Assembly (NCBI RefSeq): GCF_008122265.1
Contig: NZ_CP043042.1
Coordinates: forward strand, 682,001 to 746,000
Direction: 5' to 3'
DNA length: 64,000 nucleotides
DNA from: Marinobacter fonticola
GTDB taxonomy: Bacteria > Pseudomonadota > Gammaproteobacteria > Pseudomonadales > Oleiphilaceae
Both the position numbers and the translations under genes were made by a program. The notes beneath the pieces were generated by a model that was given only the letters and a program-made list of their open reading frames with translations, searched no databases and was not told where the DNA came from. The first letter of the stretch is position 1, and each line of letters starts with the position of its first letter. This document shows positions 1 to 9,588 of the stretch, piece by piece.

Positions 1-150
1 GAGACGACAGCGGATAGCGGCGATTGTCTGAACGTGTAAAACCTGAAGGATCACGCGTGTTTCCCAACGGCGCTGCCAAGCCGTCTGCGCCACTTGCTGG
101 GCTGGAGCGGTGTCTCGAACCCAGTTGATCAGGATGTGACCCGGCGAACA

Positions 151-179
151 AAAAAAGGCGCCCCCGTGGAGGCGCCTTT
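151..179 (-). terminator. Rho-independent terminator of amtB
   Basis: A 9-bp perfect stem (154-162 with 171-179) and an 8-nt loop; read on the minus strand it ends in a run of T. It lies 20 nt after the amtB stop, so it closes the glnK-amtB transcript. Confidence 0.9.
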
Positions 180-198
180 CGTTTTCGGTGGCGGGCGC

Positions 199-1470
199 TT
201 ACTGTTTGCCGCTCACGAATTCCGGATAGGCTTCCATACCGCACTCGGACAGGTCGACACCTTCGTACTCGTCTTCCTCGGAGACCCGCAGGCCCATAAC
301 CGCCTTGAGGATGCCCCACACGACCATGCTGGCGACGAAGACCCAGACAAAAATGGTGATGGCGCCGATGATCTGGCCTGTCAGGCTGACGTCGCCGTTG
401 GTTGCCGGTACTAGCAGCAGCCCCAGCAGGCCACAGGTGCCGTGGACGGAAATGGCGCCGACCGGGTCGTCGATGCGCAGTTTATCCAGAGTGACGATAC
501 TGAACACCACCAGAATACCGCCCAAAGCGCCGAACAGAGTGGCGGTCAGTGCGCTCGGCGTCGACGGCTCAGCGGTGATGGTCACCAGCCCAGCCAGGGC
601 ACCGTTGAGCAGCATGGTCAGATCGGCTTTGCCGAACATCAGGCGTGCAGTCAGCAACGCAGCGACAGCGCCGCCGGCAGCGGCTGTGTTGGTGTTGAGG
701 AAGACCATGGCAACGGAATGTGCGCTGGAAATGTCGCCCAGTTTCAGCACCGAACCGCCATTGAAACCGAACCAGCCCATCCACAGGATGAAGGTGCCCA
801 GCGTCGCCATCGGCAGGTTGGCGCCCGGAAAAGCGCGGATCTCGCCGTTCGGGCCATATTTGCCTTTACGGGCGCCAAGCAGGATAACGCCGGCCAGGGC
901 AGCCGCCGCGCCCGCCATGTGAACGATGCCGGAGCCGGCGAAGTCGCTGAAGCCCAGGTCGCCAAGCGTGTACATGCCGAACACGGAAGCGCCGCCCCAG
1001 GTCCAGGCGCCTTCCATCGGGTAGATAAAGCCGGTCATAACAATGGCAAAGATCAGGAAGGCCCAGAGTTTCATGCGCTCTGCAACCGTACCGGAAACGA
1101 TGGACATCGCCGTAGCGACGAATACAACTTGGAAGAAGAAGTCGGACGCACCCGAGTAAATGGAACCGCCTTCGAAGCCGTCTTCACGGCCGGCGAAATC
1201 GCCCAGCACGCCCGCGACGTCAACCTCGCTCATGCCGGAAAGAAAAATGCCGCCGCCATACATAATGGCGTAGCCGCAAACCATGTACATGATACAGGCG
1301 ATGGCGTAGAGGGCGACGTTTTTGGTGAGGATCTCAGTGGTGTTCTTGGCGCGTACCAGTCCGGACTCCAGCATGGCAAAGCCTGCTGCCATCCACATGA
1401 CTAATGCGCCGCATACAAGGAAATAAAAGGTATCTATAGTGTACTGCAAATGGAAGATATTGTTTTCCAT
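199..1470 (-). CDS. amtB: Ammonium transporter, Amt family
   Basis: Inner-membrane ammonium/ammonia channel of 423 residues, with about eleven hydrophobic segments. The family pore motifs are visible: the first twin histidine in GIVHMAGAAAAL and the second in ISVHGTCGLLGLL, plus the AERMKLWA and FGFNGGS motifs. I start it at the ATG at 1468-1470 because GGAGG sits 7 nt upstream; a TTG six codons earlier has no such site. The N-terminus is a membrane segment, not a cleaved signal peptide as in E. coli AmtB. It follows glnK by 77 nt on the same strand. GlnK normally docks on AmtB to close the channel when nitrogen is plentiful. Expression probably comes from the sigma-54 promoter upstream of glnK. 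Confidence 0.96.
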   Translation of the reverse strand: MENNIFHLQYTIDTFYFLVCGALVMWMAAGFAMLESGLVRAKNTTEILTKNVALYAIACIMYMVCGYAIMYGGGIFLSGMSEVDVAGVLGDFAGREDGFEGGSIYSGASDFFFQVVFVATAMSIVSGTVAERMKLWAFLIFAIVMTGFIYPMEGAWTWGGASVFGMYTLGDLGFSDFAGSGIVHMAGAAAALAGVILLGARKGKYGPNGEIRAFPGANLPMATLGTFILWMGWFGFNGGSVLKLGDISSAHSVAMVFLNTNTAAAGGAVAALLTARLMFGKADLTMLLNGALAGLVTITAEPSTPSALTATLFGALGGILVVFSIVTLDKLRIDDPVGAISVHGTCGLLGLLLVPATNGDVSLTGQIIGAITIFVWVFVASMVVWGILKAVMGLRVSEEDEYEGVDLSECGMEAYPEFVSGKQ

Positions 1471-1547
1471 ATGAAGCCCTCCGCACAAGGCTCTTCAAGG
1501 ATGAATAGGTTTTTTGCGTTGGCGTTTTCTACAGGATCGGGAGGGCC

Positions 1548-1910
<363 letters not shown>

Positions 1911-1995
1911 TCAAACTTTCTCGGTATGGGTTAGGGTTTGAGCTCGGGATGCTGCCACCTCGCACACAGCTGTGCGGATTGCGTACGAGGCTTAA

Positions 1996-2011
1996 AGCAT
2001 CGTGTGTGCCA
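1996..2011 (-). promoter_or_regulatory. Sigma-54 promoter of glnK-amtB
   Basis: On the minus strand the sequence reads TGGCACACACGATGCT: GG and GC dinucleotides exactly 10 nt apart, against a consensus of TGGCAC-N5-TTGCW. The predicted start is near 1985, giving a leader of about 100 nt. Further upstream (2075-2093) an imperfect GCGCA/TGCGC palindrome could be an NtrC site, but that is weak. Confidence 0.82.
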
Positions 2012-2211
2012 ACGCAAAAATAACCTAATAAAACAATACTGTATGGTCGAGTGGCCCTGTTTTGGATCACCCGGGCGCATTACATCGGTGCGCCGTGTTT
2101 CGTTGCGAACCGTTTTGGTGCGCCATTTCGGTGCGTGCCTGAGTGGGCTGCGCATCACACCGTTTATGGTACACTTTTCCTTTCATTCCTTGGGACCCGT
2201 GGAGCGACAAA

Positions 2212-2472
2212 TTGAAAACACCGCAGGATATCTTTGCACAACTCCAGGGACAGTTCGGTCAGTTCGTGCCTGACATGGCCCGCGCAGCGCGTGAGGACTT
2301 TGAGCAGCATGCCCGCGCCACGGTACTGACGGTACTGAGTAAGTTGGATTTGGTGACCCGGGAAGAGTTCGATGCCCAGCAGGCGGTACTCATGCGCACG
2401 CGGGAGAAAGTCGAAGCGCTGGAGAAGCAGGTCGCGCAACTGGAGCGCAGACTGGACGATCCGAAGGCCTGA
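2212..2472 (+). CDS. ubiK: Ubiquinone biosynthesis accessory factor UbiK (YqiC/BMFP family)
   Basis: Small coiled-coil protein of 86 residues that assists the soluble ubiquinone biosynthesis complex with UbiJ. The N-terminal half is an amphipathic helix with DIFAQLQGQF. The C-terminal part (LVTREEFDAQQAVLMRTREK and after) is a heptad-rich coiled coil that forms the trimer. I start it at TTG 2212, the first codon of the conserved KTPQDIFAQ sequence; GGAG lies 7 nt upstream. Longer in-frame extensions have no ribosome site and no family likeness. It is followed by comM on the same strand, as in pseudomonads. Confidence 0.88.
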   Translation: MKTPQDIFAQLQGQFGQFVPDMARAAREDFEQHARATVLTVLSKLDLVTREEFDAQQAVLMRTREKVEALEKQVAQLERRLDDPKA

Positions 2473-2551
2473 TCCGAAAACTGTAAATAGCCACCGATGG
2501 CAGGACGCCATCGAACGATTTCGCCACTCATTCATACCATGGACGGTTGTT

Positions 2552-4075
2552 ATGCTTGCCATTGTTCATACCCGCGCCCGCCTGGGCGTGTCGGCACCGC
2601 CGGTTACCGTTGAGATTCATCTATCCAACGGGCTGCCATCCCTCTCCATCGTCGGTTTGCCTGAAACCGCGGTGCGCGAGAGCAAGGATCGTGTTCGAAG
2701 TGCGCTGATGAATGCCGGCTTCGAATTTCCCACCCGCCGGATCACCATCAACTTGGCCCCCGCCGATCTGCCCAAGGAGGGCGGTCGTTTCGACCTTCCC
2801 ATCGCCTTGGGTATCCTGGCGGCATCCGGCCAGATACCGTCTGAACGTCTTCAAGGACTTGAATGCATTGGCGAACTGGCCCTCGACGGCGCACTGCGCC
2901 CGGTGCGAGGGGTTCTGCCGGCGGTCATGGCCGCCCGGGATGCGGGCCGGTCGCTGTTGGTTCCGATGGAAAACGCCGAAGAGGCGGGCCTGGCCGCCGC
3001 TGACGACGTTTATGCCGCTGATCACTTGCTCAAGGTCGTCGCCCATTTGTGCGACGAAGAGCGGCTGCCCCCGTTGGCGCGTTGCCCGGAGCCGCCCCTC
3101 GATCAGGGCTGCCCGGATCTTCGCGATGTGCGCGGTCAGCATGTGCCCAAGCGGGCGCTGGAAATTGCCGCCGCGGGCTCGCACAACCTGCTTTTATTTG
3201 GCCCGCCAGGTACCGGCAAGAGCATGTTGGCTAGCCGTATGCCCGGCATCCTGCCGCCCATGTCCGACGAGGCCGCGCTGGAGGTTGCCAGCGTGCGATC
3301 CGTCGCGGGAGAGGCTGTCGATCCGGGTAGCTGGCGCCGGCCACCCTATCGTTCACCGCACCATACGGCCTCGGCGGTGGCCCTTGTAGGGGGTGGCAGT
3401 TCGCCCCGGCCAGGCGAGATTTCCCTCGCGCACAGGGGCGTGCTTTTCATGGACGAGCTCCCCGAGTTCGACCGCAAAGTGCTGGAGGTATTGCGTGAGC
3501 CGATGGAGTCCGGTGAAATCGTGATTTCCCGTGCCGCCCAGCAAGTGACCTATCCGGCCCGCTTTCAAGTGATCGCGGCGATGAATCCTTGTCCCTGCGG
3601 CTATCTTGGGCATCCCAGCATCGACTGTCAGTGTACGCCTCAGCATGTAACGCGCTACCAGGCCAAACTCTCGGGTCCCTTGCTGGATCGGTTCGATCTG
3701 CATGTTGAAGTGCCGGTCCAAAGCGGCGAGATCCTGCTGCGACAGGAGGCGGCACCCATCGATAGCCGAACCGTCCGCGAACGGGTACTAAAGGCGCGGG
3801 AAAGGCAGGCCGCCCGTGGGATGCTCAATGCCGATCTCAGCGGCGATGCGCTCGATCACTATTGCCGCCCCGGAGAAGCGGGTCAGCGCATGCTGGCCCA
3901 GGCGATGGAAAAGCTGGGGCTGTCGGCACGGGCGCTGCACCGCATCCTTCGGGTGGCGCGAACACTGGCCGATTTGGCCGGCGACGAGCATTTGCAGCAG
4001 GGACATCTGGTAGAGGCGCTGGGTTACCGCAAGCTGGATCGCCGTCGAGCCCAAACCGGGGTTTCGACGGCGTAA
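2552..4075 (+). CDS. comM: Mg-chelatase-like AAA+ ATPase ComM (YifB)
   Basis: AAA+ helicase of 507 residues. In Vibrio and Acinetobacter, ComM drives branch migration during natural transformation. The N-terminal Lon-like/ChlI domain begins MLAIVHTRARLGVSAP. Walker A (GPPGTGKS) is at residues 217-224, Walker B is in GVLFMDELPEF, and a cysteine cluster follows in NPCPCGYLGH...DCQC. The C-terminal Mg-chelatase domain ends near LGYRKLDRR. The start ATG at 2552 matches the usual family N-terminus; the reading frame is open further upstream but unlike the family. The ribosome site is poor (GGACGG). ComM alone does not prove competence, because it is common in non-competent relatives. Confidence 0.94.
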   Translation: MLAIVHTRARLGVSAPPVTVEIHLSNGLPSLSIVGLPETAVRESKDRVRSALMNAGFEFPTRRITINLAPADLPKEGGRFDLPIALGILAASGQIPSERLQGLECIGELALDGALRPVRGVLPAVMAARDAGRSLLVPMENAEEAGLAAADDVYAADHLLKVVAHLCDEERLPPLARCPEPPLDQGCPDLRDVRGQHVPKRALEIAAAGSHNLLLFGPPGTGKSMLASRMPGILPPMSDEAALEVASVRSVAGEAVDPGSWRRPPYRSPHHTASAVALVGGGSSPRPGEISLAHRGVLFMDELPEFDRKVLEVLREPMESGEIVISRAAQQVTYPARFQVIAAMNPCPCGYLGHPSIDCQCTPQHVTRYQAKLSGPLLDRFDLHVEVPVQSGEILLRQEAAPIDSRTVRERVLKARERQAARGMLNADLSGDALDHYCRPGEAGQRMLAQAMEKLGLSARALHRILRVARTLADLAGDEHLQQGHLVEALGYRKLDRRRAQTGVSTA

Positions 4076-4081
4076 GCCGCT

Positions 4082-5188
4082 TTATTCATCCTCGGGCGGA
4101 ATAAAGGCGTCTCTATGGAACTGGCCAGCGGCTTCCACTTCGGCAAATCCGCATACGCCCGGCTCGATGGGGTCAGCGCCTGCCAATACATTGAGGACGG
4201 CGTGTACGCCTCTGGGTAGGGATTCAACGTTATAGCCGCCTTCCAAGACAAAGGCGAGTCGTCCGTCGCAATGCCGTCGTGCGATTTGCTGCACGGCTGC
4301 AGCCATGGCGCCGAATCCTTCGTAGGAGACGTTTAGCGCCAGGTCCATCCAGTGGGCGTCAAAGCCGGCCGACACGAGAATCATATCGGGCTTGAACCAT
4401 TCGGCGGCCGGCTCCAGGATTTCCCGAAACGCCTTCAGGTAGGCCGCGTCACCCGTTCCGGCAGGCAGCGGCACGTTGACGGTGGTGCCTTCGCCCAGCC
4501 CGGCACCGGTATCCTCAAGGTGCCCGGTACCGGGATAAAAAGGCGAAGCGCGATGCAGGTCAAAGAAGAGCACGTCGGGATCAGCCCAGAATATATCCTG
4601 AGTGCCGTTGCCGTGGTGGGCATCCCAATCGATGATGAGTATGCGCTGGAAACCCAGCTCCGCTTGGGCATGGGCGGCCGCCACGGCCACATTGTTGAAC
4701 AGGCAAAAACCGCGTGCCCTGACCGGCTCGGCATGGTGTCCGGGTGGGCGGACCACGGCAAAGGCCGTTTCCGATTCGCCGGAGGCCACGCTCTCCACGG
4801 CAGCGATGGCGGTGCCTGCGGCGACCTCGGCCGAATCGATACTGCCGGGCGAGACCGCCGTCGTGTCCACATCCAGCCAGGCGCTCTTGCCGCGCAGGTT
4901 GTAGATATCTTCCAGGTAGGCCGATGTGTGAACCCGGCCGAGTTGCTCGGCGGTAGCGGCCTTGCCCGCGGCAACGTGCAGTCCGGCGATCGGGTGTTGC
5001 TCCAGGTACTGCATAATGGCCGTCAAGCGGCCAGGGTGCTCCGGATATTTCCACGGCACGTTGAGGGACGATAGAATCTGCCGGATGCGGCGATCCAGAC
5101 GCGCCGGTAGAAAGGCGGCTTCGGTGTCCGGGGCGTGGGCCAGCACCCGTTCATCGTAGAACACAGTGACCTTGCGTTGGACTTCCAT
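4082..5188 (-). CDS. Histone deacetylase family protein (class II HDAC/acetylpolyamine amidohydrolase-like)
   Basis: Zinc-dependent deacylase of 368 residues. The fold landmarks are present: RPPGHHAE with the catalytic His pair at 151-152, IDWDAHHGNGTQ supplying zinc ligands Asp189 and His191, and SAGFDAH supplying the third Asp. FVLEGGYNVESL is the C-terminal signature. Bacterial members act on acetylpolyamines, acetoin-related substrates or acetyl-lysine; the sequence does not settle which. It is convergent with comM (6 nt between stops) and divergent from trmB. The leader upstream of the start carries an unusual nested and crossing set of inverted repeats (5215-5274). Confidence 0.9.
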   Translation of the reverse strand: MEVQRKVTVFYDERVLAHAPDTEAAFLPARLDRRIRQILSSLNVPWKYPEHPGRLTAIMQYLEQHPIAGLHVAAGKAATAEQLGRVHTSAYLEDIYNLRGKSAWLDVDTTAVSPGSIDSAEVAAGTAIAAVESVASGESETAFAVVRPPGHHAEPVRARGFCLFNNVAVAAAHAQAELGFQRILIIDWDAHHGNGTQDIFWADPDVLFFDLHRASPFYPGTGHLEDTGAGLGEGTTVNVPLPAGTGDAAYLKAFREILEPAAEWFKPDMILVSAGFDAHWMDLALNVSYEGFGAMAAAVQQIARRHCDGRLAFVLEGGYNVESLPRGVHAVLNVLAGADPIEPGVCGFAEVEAAGQFHRDAFIPPEDE

Positions 5189-5214
5189 GAGTTAGCCTTA
5201 ATCAGAGGTTCCTT

Positions 5215-5274
5215 AGAGTCTTTCGGGCTCATTCGTTGGCCGTTAGCGAGACCGAAAGTCAACGAATGAACTCT
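5215..5274 (-). promoter_or_regulatory. Overlapping inverted repeats able to form a pseudoknot in the deacetylase leader
   Basis: Three complementary pairs lie within 60 bp. AGAGT 5215-5219 pairs with ACTCT 5270-5274, TCATTCGTTG 5229-5238 with CAACGAATGA 5260-5269, and CTTTCGG 5220-5226 with CCGAAAG 5252-5258. The last pair crosses the second. It lies 27-86 nt upstream of the deacetylase ATG and also upstream of trmB on the other strand. The function is unknown. Confidence 0.45.
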
Positions 5275-5437
5275 ACGGCGTATCATGCCAATTATCGAGC
5301 CGCTCTCCCAGCATAGCCATTTATCGACGAACGTTCAGGCGCCGGAGGCGACAGACTCGCGAATGGTCCAACGCTCACTCTCCGCGTAACCTTTGATACA
5401 CTTTGAAACCTTCCGCAGATCGAAGACGAGAGATGCC

Positions 5438-6163
5438 ATGACCGATGAGAATGACAAGCGCCATTCTTCCCAGGATGAAACGGTGACCACCCGACGCGGT
5501 ATCCGCAGTTTTGTATTGCGCCAGGGGCGAATGACCGAGGGTCAGAAGAAAGCCTACGACCGTAGCTGGCCACGTTTCGGGTTGACCCGTGAGCACGGCA
5601 TGATTGACCCCCGGCAAGTGTTCGGCCGCGAGGCCGTGCTCAACCTCGAGATCGGATTCGGTATGGGCCAATCTCTGGCCACCATGGCGGAAGCGGCTCC
5701 AGAGCAGGACTTTATCGGTGTCGAGGTCCACACCGCCGGTGTGGGCGCCCTATTGAAGGAAGTCGAGGAGCGCCAGCTTGAGAATGTGCGTATCTACAGC
5801 ATCGACGCCAACGATGTTATCGACCTTTGCCTGCCGGATGCGTCGCTGGACCGGGTGATGCTGTTCTTCCCCGATCCCTGGCACAAGAAGCGCCACCATA
5901 AGCGTCGTCTGGTGCAGGTGGACTTTGTGCAGCGCATCCGCCATAAACTGCGGGTGGGCGGTATCTTCCACCTGGCGACGGACTGGGAAAACTACAGCGA
6001 ACACATGATGGACGTGATGAGCCAGTCAGAGGGGTTTGCCAACACGTTGCCGGAAGGCGGCTTTTCGCCGCGTCCCCAGGACCGGCCGCTGACCAAGTTT
6101 GAGCAACGCGGTCTACAGCGCGGGCACGGTGTTTGGGATCTGTTGTTCCGCCGCACGAATTAA
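5438..6163 (+). CDS. trmB: tRNA (guanine-N7-)-methyltransferase
   Basis: SAM-dependent enzyme that methylates G46 of tRNA variable loops; 241 residues, normal for the family. The SAM-binding motif is [13 protein letters not shown]. The tRNA-binding and catalytic signature is [33 protein letters not shown] and [12 protein letters not shown] are further family blocks. The start ATG at 5438 opens MTDENDKRH; an upstream in-frame codon at 5393 lacks family likeness. It is transcribed away from the deacetylase gene. Confidence 0.96.
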   Translation: MTDENDKRHSSQDETVTTRRGIRSFVLRQGRMTEGQKKAYDRSWPRFGLTREHGMIDPRQVFGREAVLNLEIGFGMGQSLATMAEAAPEQDFIGVEVHTAGVGALLKEVEERQLENVRIYSIDANDVIDLCLPDASLDRVMLFFPDPWHKKRHHKRRLVQVDFVQRIRHKLRVGGIFHLATDWENYSEHMMDVMSQSEGFANTLPEGGFSPRPQDRPLTKFEQRGLQRGHGVWDLLFRRTN

Positions 6164-6211
6164 CCGCACGGCACACTAGTGCGCCAGTGTTTCTCGCCAC
6201 AAGGGCGCTGT

Positions 6212-6739
6212 TCAGGTATGCAGTGAACGGCGCCGCGCGGCGCGGATAACCAGTAGGCCGGCGGTGCCCAGCATCAGCGCGGTAAACTTGATCAGTGCAA
6301 ACAGGGAGGCCATGAGGCTCAGTGTATCGGTCGGTTGCGCCAGATTGCTGAGCAGGCAGATATTCTCCCCCACGTCGCTGGCGCCCGCGGCCACAAACAG
6401 GCCACGTACCCACCGCCCCGCCTGGCGCTCGCGAATACCGGGCCGGTCGAGCAAGAGGTAACCGGTGAGCGCCATCAGCGTAATCACATAAACCACGATA
6501 AAGGGCAGGTCCAGCAATAACGAGGCGACAACCCAGTGGCTGCTTTGGGTGCCCCAACTATTGAGGATCCGGATCGTCTGGTCTGCGGTCGCGGCAAACT
6601 GCAGGCTGATCACGCCCTGGGGCGCAGCCTGGGTAACCAGCGGCAAGTTGATAAGTACAAGCAGGACGAGAAGCGCAACCGTTGAAAAACCAAGCAATTT
6701 CAGGTGGCGCGGCATCGGGGGCAGGGTGGCTTCACTCAT
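6212..6739 (-). CDS. Conserved hypothetical four-helix membrane protein
   Basis: I do not recognise this 175-residue protein. It has about four hydrophobic segments (near residues 14-38, 66-94, 108-121 and 143-165) separated by short loops. A basic segment RPGIRERQAGRWVR lies between the second and third, and the C-terminus is arginine-rich (RAARRRSLHT). There is no catalytic motif. The start codon overlaps the hemW stop (ATGA), so it is probably translationally coupled as the last gene of the metX-to-hemW operon. An inner-membrane location is inferred. Confidence 0.75.
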   Translation of the reverse strand: MSEATLPPMPRHLKLLGFSTVALLVLLVLINLPLVTQAAPQGVISLQFAATADQTIRILNSWGTQSSHWVVASLLLDLPFIVVYVITLMALTGYLLLDRPGIRERQAGRWVRGLFVAAGASDVGENICLLSNLAQPTDTLSLMASLFALIKFTALMLGTAGLLVIRAARRRSLHT

Positions 6740-7890
6740 AACAGGAATCGTTCCAGGATACTGTTGAGATACCGCTGGCCCAGCGGTGTGGCCTGCAGGC
6801 GGTTCTGTTCCAGCAAACCGTCAGATCGCAGTGCTTTGAGTATCGCAGCAATCTCCTGCAATGGTAAACCGGTATACGCCTGGAACGCGGCCTCTTCAAC
6901 GCCCTCATCCAGTCGCAGCACGTTCATCATGAATTCCAGTGGCAGATCGTCCCGCGCGAGCACCTGTTGGCCAGCGGTGCGGCTACCCAGTCGTTGTAGG
7001 TAAGCCTCCGGCTGACGCGTCTTCCAGAAGCGGCGGATTTCGCTGGTATCGGCGAAGGTGACCTTGCCGTGAGCGCCGGCGCCCAGAGCCAGGTAATCGC
7101 CAAAACGCCAGTAGTTGAGGTTGTGGCGCGAGGCCTGTCCCGGCTGGCACCAGGCGGAGATCTCGTAAGCCGTGAAGCCATGCTGGCGTAGGTGGGCATG
7201 ACCTGCTTGATGAATATCCCAGAGCTGGTCGTCCTCGGGCAAGTCCGGCGGGCGGCTGTAAAATTCGGTGTTGGGTTCCAGGGTAAGCTGGTACCAGGAC
7301 AGGTGAGGCGGGGCATACTGAAGTGCGGCATCCAGGTCTGCCAGGGCCTGCTCAACCGTTTGCCCTGGCAATCCATGCATCAGGTCCAGGTTGAAGTTGT
7401 CGAAGCCCGCTTCCCTCGCGGCGGCAATCGCACGGTGCGCATCCCGGTCGTCATGAATGCGGCCCAGGTTCTCGAGTTGTTGGGGATCGAAACTCTGGAT
7501 GCCCAGCGATAGCCGGTTGATGCCTGCACTCCGGAAGCCCTCGAAGCGTGCCTGTTCGACGGTGCCGGGGTTGGCTTCCAGGGTGATTTCGGCATCGGGC
7601 GCAAACGACAGGTGACGGCCCAATCGGTCGAAAAGGCGGTGATAGAAATCGGCAGACATGAGCGATGGCGTGCCGCCACCGATAAAGACCGTCTCAATGC
7701 TGCGTCCTTGCACGCCGGCCAGATCCGGTTTCAGGTCTTCTTCCAGGGCATTGAGGTAGGCATCTTCGGGAATGTCGGTCTTCAGGGCATGCGAGTTGAA
7801 GTCGCAGTAGGGACACTTGCGCACGCACCAGGGCACATGGATATAAAGACTCAGCGGGGGCAGCTTGAGCGAACCGGGGTGGGTGCTCAT
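6736..7890 (-). CDS. hemW: Radical SAM heme chaperone HemW (HemN-like)
   Basis: 384 residues with the radical-SAM cluster motif CVRKCPYC near residues 22-29 inside [18 protein letters not shown], the HemW version. True HemN carries an extra cysteine after this cluster, which is absent here, so this should be a heme-trafficking protein rather than coproporphyrinogen oxidase. GGGTPS and the C-terminal HemN domain ([18 protein letters not shown]) are present. It overlaps rdgB by 4 nt and the downstream membrane gene by 4 nt, so it sits in a tightly packed operon. Confidence 0.94.
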   Translation of the reverse strand: MSTHPGSLKLPPLSLYIHVPWCVRKCPYCDFNSHALKTDIPEDAYLNALEEDLKPDLAGVQGRSIETVFIGGGTPSLMSADFYHRLFDRLGRHLSFAPDAEITLEANPGTVEQARFEGFRSAGINRLSLGIQSFDPQQLENLGRIHDDRDAHRAIAAAREAGFDNFNLDLMHGLPGQTVEQALADLDAALQYAPPHLSWYQLTLEPNTEFYSRPPDLPEDDQLWDIHQAGHAHLRQHGFTAYEISAWCQPGQASRHNLNYWRFGDYLALGAGAHGKVTFADTSEIRRFWKTRQPEAYLQRLGSRTAGQQVLARDDLPLEFMMNVLRLDEGVEEAAFQAYTGLPLQEIAAILKALRSDGLLEQNRLQATPLGQRYLNSILERFLL

Positions 7891-8495
7891 GCGCCTCCGC
7901 GTAGCTTAAGGCTGGCCAGTAGACCCTCCAAGGCCTTGCCGCGGTGGCTCATGCGTCCTTTCACTGTACGTTCGAGTTCTGCCGCCGCGCAGCCGGTGTC
8001 CGGTACCCAGAATACCGGGTCGTAGCCGAAGCCGCCCGTGCCGACCGGCTCGCGCAGGATGCTGCCGTGCCATACGCCATGGCAGATGATCGGCGTCGGA
8101 TCCTGAGCATGGCGTAGGTAGACCAACACGCAGTGGAACTGAGCGCCACGACGGTCGTCCGATATATCCTTGAGGGCGTCGAGCAGGTGCTCAATATTGT
8201 CCCGATCACTTGCGTTCTCGCCGGCGTAGCGCGCCGAGCGAACCCCGGGGGCGCCGCGCAAGGCGTCGACGGCCAGGCCCGAGTCATCCGCCAGCGCCGG
8301 TAGGCCGGTATGGCTGGCGGCGTTGCGCGCCTTGATCAGCGCGTTTTCCACGAAGGTTACTGCAGGCTCTTCGGCTTCGGGAACGCCGAGCGAGGCTTGG
8401 GATTCTACCGTTAGGTTCAGCGGGGCAAGCAGCTCACTCAGTTCGCGGATCTTCCCGGCGTTGTTGCTCGCCAGTACCAAACGTTGTTCGTTCAT
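7887..8495 (-). CDS. rdgB: dITP/XTP pyrophosphatase (RdgB/HAM1)
   Basis: Hydrolyses non-canonical purine triphosphates (dITP, XTP) to keep them out of DNA and RNA. 202 residues. The [11 protein letters not shown] substrate and metal motif is at the N-terminus; [11 protein letters not shown] carries the catalytic Asp; GFGYDPVF is the base-recognition loop; SHRGKAL is the final family motif. It sits 8 nt after the DUF4426 gene and overlaps hemW, an arrangement conserved in pseudomonads. Confidence 0.96.
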   Translation of the reverse strand: MNEQRLVLASNNAGKIRELSELLAPLNLTVESQASLGVPEAEEPAVTFVENALIKARNAASHTGLPALADDSGLAVDALRGAPGVRSARYAGENASDRDNIEHLLDALKDISDDRRGAQFHCVLVYLRHAQDPTPIICHGVWHGSILREPVGTGGFGYDPVFWVPDTGCAAAELERTVKGRMSHRGKALEGLLASLKLRGGA

Positions 8496-8503
8496 TGTTT
8501 CGC

Positions 8504-8962
8504 TCAGTCATTGACCAGAGTTTGGGCGACGCGGATCGGCATGGGATCGCGGGTGCCAGGCACGTTGGCTTCGAGCTGGAAGGTCAGCAATTCGCCGTCG
8601 CTAAACTGGAACTCGGCGATGTAGTAGGTCGCCTTGCCTTCGCTGATACGGCGAAACCCAAGGAAGCGACTCTGGCGGATATCGTTCATCACTTGACCTT
8701 CGACCTGTCCGGATACGGGTTGGAGGCCGCCTTGCTCAGTCTTCTCCAGGATGCTCACGTTAACGATGCCAATGGATTTACTGCGTACGATGCCGTATTG
8801 GGCCGCGACTTCCGGCGTCAGGAAGCTGCTGGGGAAGATGCTGTAGTGCACCTGATAGTCGCCGAACTTCTTGTATTGGCCCGCGTGAGCTTGAGCACCG
8901 GCCAGCAGCGCGCAGGCGGCCAGGAGCACGAACAATCGGTGAATAAGGGTCTTGGAACGCAT
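8504..8962 (-). CDS. DUF4426 periplasmic protein
   Basis: 152 residues starting with a Sec signal peptide ([20 protein letters not shown], likely cut after AHA). The mature part is a small soluble domain with the conserved [17 protein letters not shown] segment and the ending [20 protein letters not shown] lies 5 nt before the ATG at 8962, which decides this start over a longer in-frame extension. Its role is unknown. It always seems to travel with metW and rdgB in relatives, so it is co-transcribed with them here. Confidence 0.88.
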   Translation of the reverse strand: MRSKTLIHRLFVLLAACALLAGAQAHAGQYKKFGDYQVHYSIFPSSFLTPEVAAQYGIVRSKSIGIVNVSILEKTEQGGLQPVSGQVEGQVMNDIRQSRFLGFRRISEGKATYYIAEFQFSDGELLTFQLEANVPGTRDPMPIRVAQTLVND

Positions 8963-8994
8963 GATGACCTCCTGCAGGTAATTCGGTAACCGCG

Positions 8995-9588
8995 CTAGCG
9001 CGTAATCCGGTAGATCGCGATTTGCCCGAGCATGTTGGGCCATAACCGGCTGAACCAGCGGTAGCGATGTTCACTGTCGACGACGGTGCGGTTCATGATG
9101 TGGATGTTCTTACGATAACAGAGTCCCTCGAAATCCTTGAACGTGCACAGGTGGATATTCGGCGTGTTGTACCACTTGTACGGCAGGGTTTCGGATTCCG
9201 GCATGCGACCGCGCCGCATCAGGTACCAGCGCAGCCGCCAGTAGGCGAAGTTTGGAAAAGTGACGATGCATTCCCGGCCGAGGCGCAGCATCTCATCGAG
9301 CACGATATCCGGCCGGCGTACCGCCTGCAGGGCTTGGGTCATGAGGACGACATCGAAGCTCTGGTCTTCGAAATTGCCTAGTCCCTGCAGGTCCAGGTTC
9401 TGCTCGATAACGCTGACGCCGCGGCCCATGCAAGAGGTGATGTGGTCCGGATTGATCTCGAGGCCAAAACCGGTGGCCTGCTTTTCATCCTGCAGGTAGG
9501 CCAGCAGCGTGCCATCGCCGCAACCCAGGTCCAGCACATGGCTCTGGGGGCTAATCCACTTTTCAATGATTTCCAGGTCGGCCCTCAT
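8995..9588 (-). CDS. metW: Methionine biosynthesis protein MetW
   Basis: Methyltransferase-fold protein of 197 residues required with MetX for methionine synthesis in many proteobacteria. The SAM-fold motif [15 protein letters not shown] is at about residues 18-32. The central [20 protein letters not shown] block is MetW-specific. The start ATG 9586-9588 overlaps the metX stop (ATGA), so translation is coupled; much longer upstream in-frame codons lie inside metX. The precise activity is not established; a partnership with MetX is supported by this overlap. Confidence 0.95.
   Translation of the reverse strand: MRADLEIIEKWISPQSHVLDLGCGDGTLLAYLQDEKQATGFGLEINPDHITSCMGRGVSVIEQNLDLQGLGNFEDQSFDVVLMTQALQAVRRPDIVLDEMLRLGRECIVTFPNFAYWRLRWYLMRRGRMPESETLPYKWYNTPNIHLCTFKDFEGLCYRKNIHIMNRTVVDSEHRYRWFSRLWPNMLGQIAIYRITR

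Noticed and set aside
1..150. Minus-strand frame open to the left edge of the window
   Set aside because: About 50 codons with no start signal and no recognised sequence, beyond the amtB terminator; could be chance.
442..1404. 320-codon open frame antisense to amtB
   Set aside because: Lies fully inside amtB; low-complexity, charged translation with no family likeness.
6736..7890. hemN (oxygen-independent coproporphyrinogen oxidase)
   Set aside because: Lacks the extra cysteine after the CxxxCxxC cluster and has the HemW-type [13 protein letters not shown] context.
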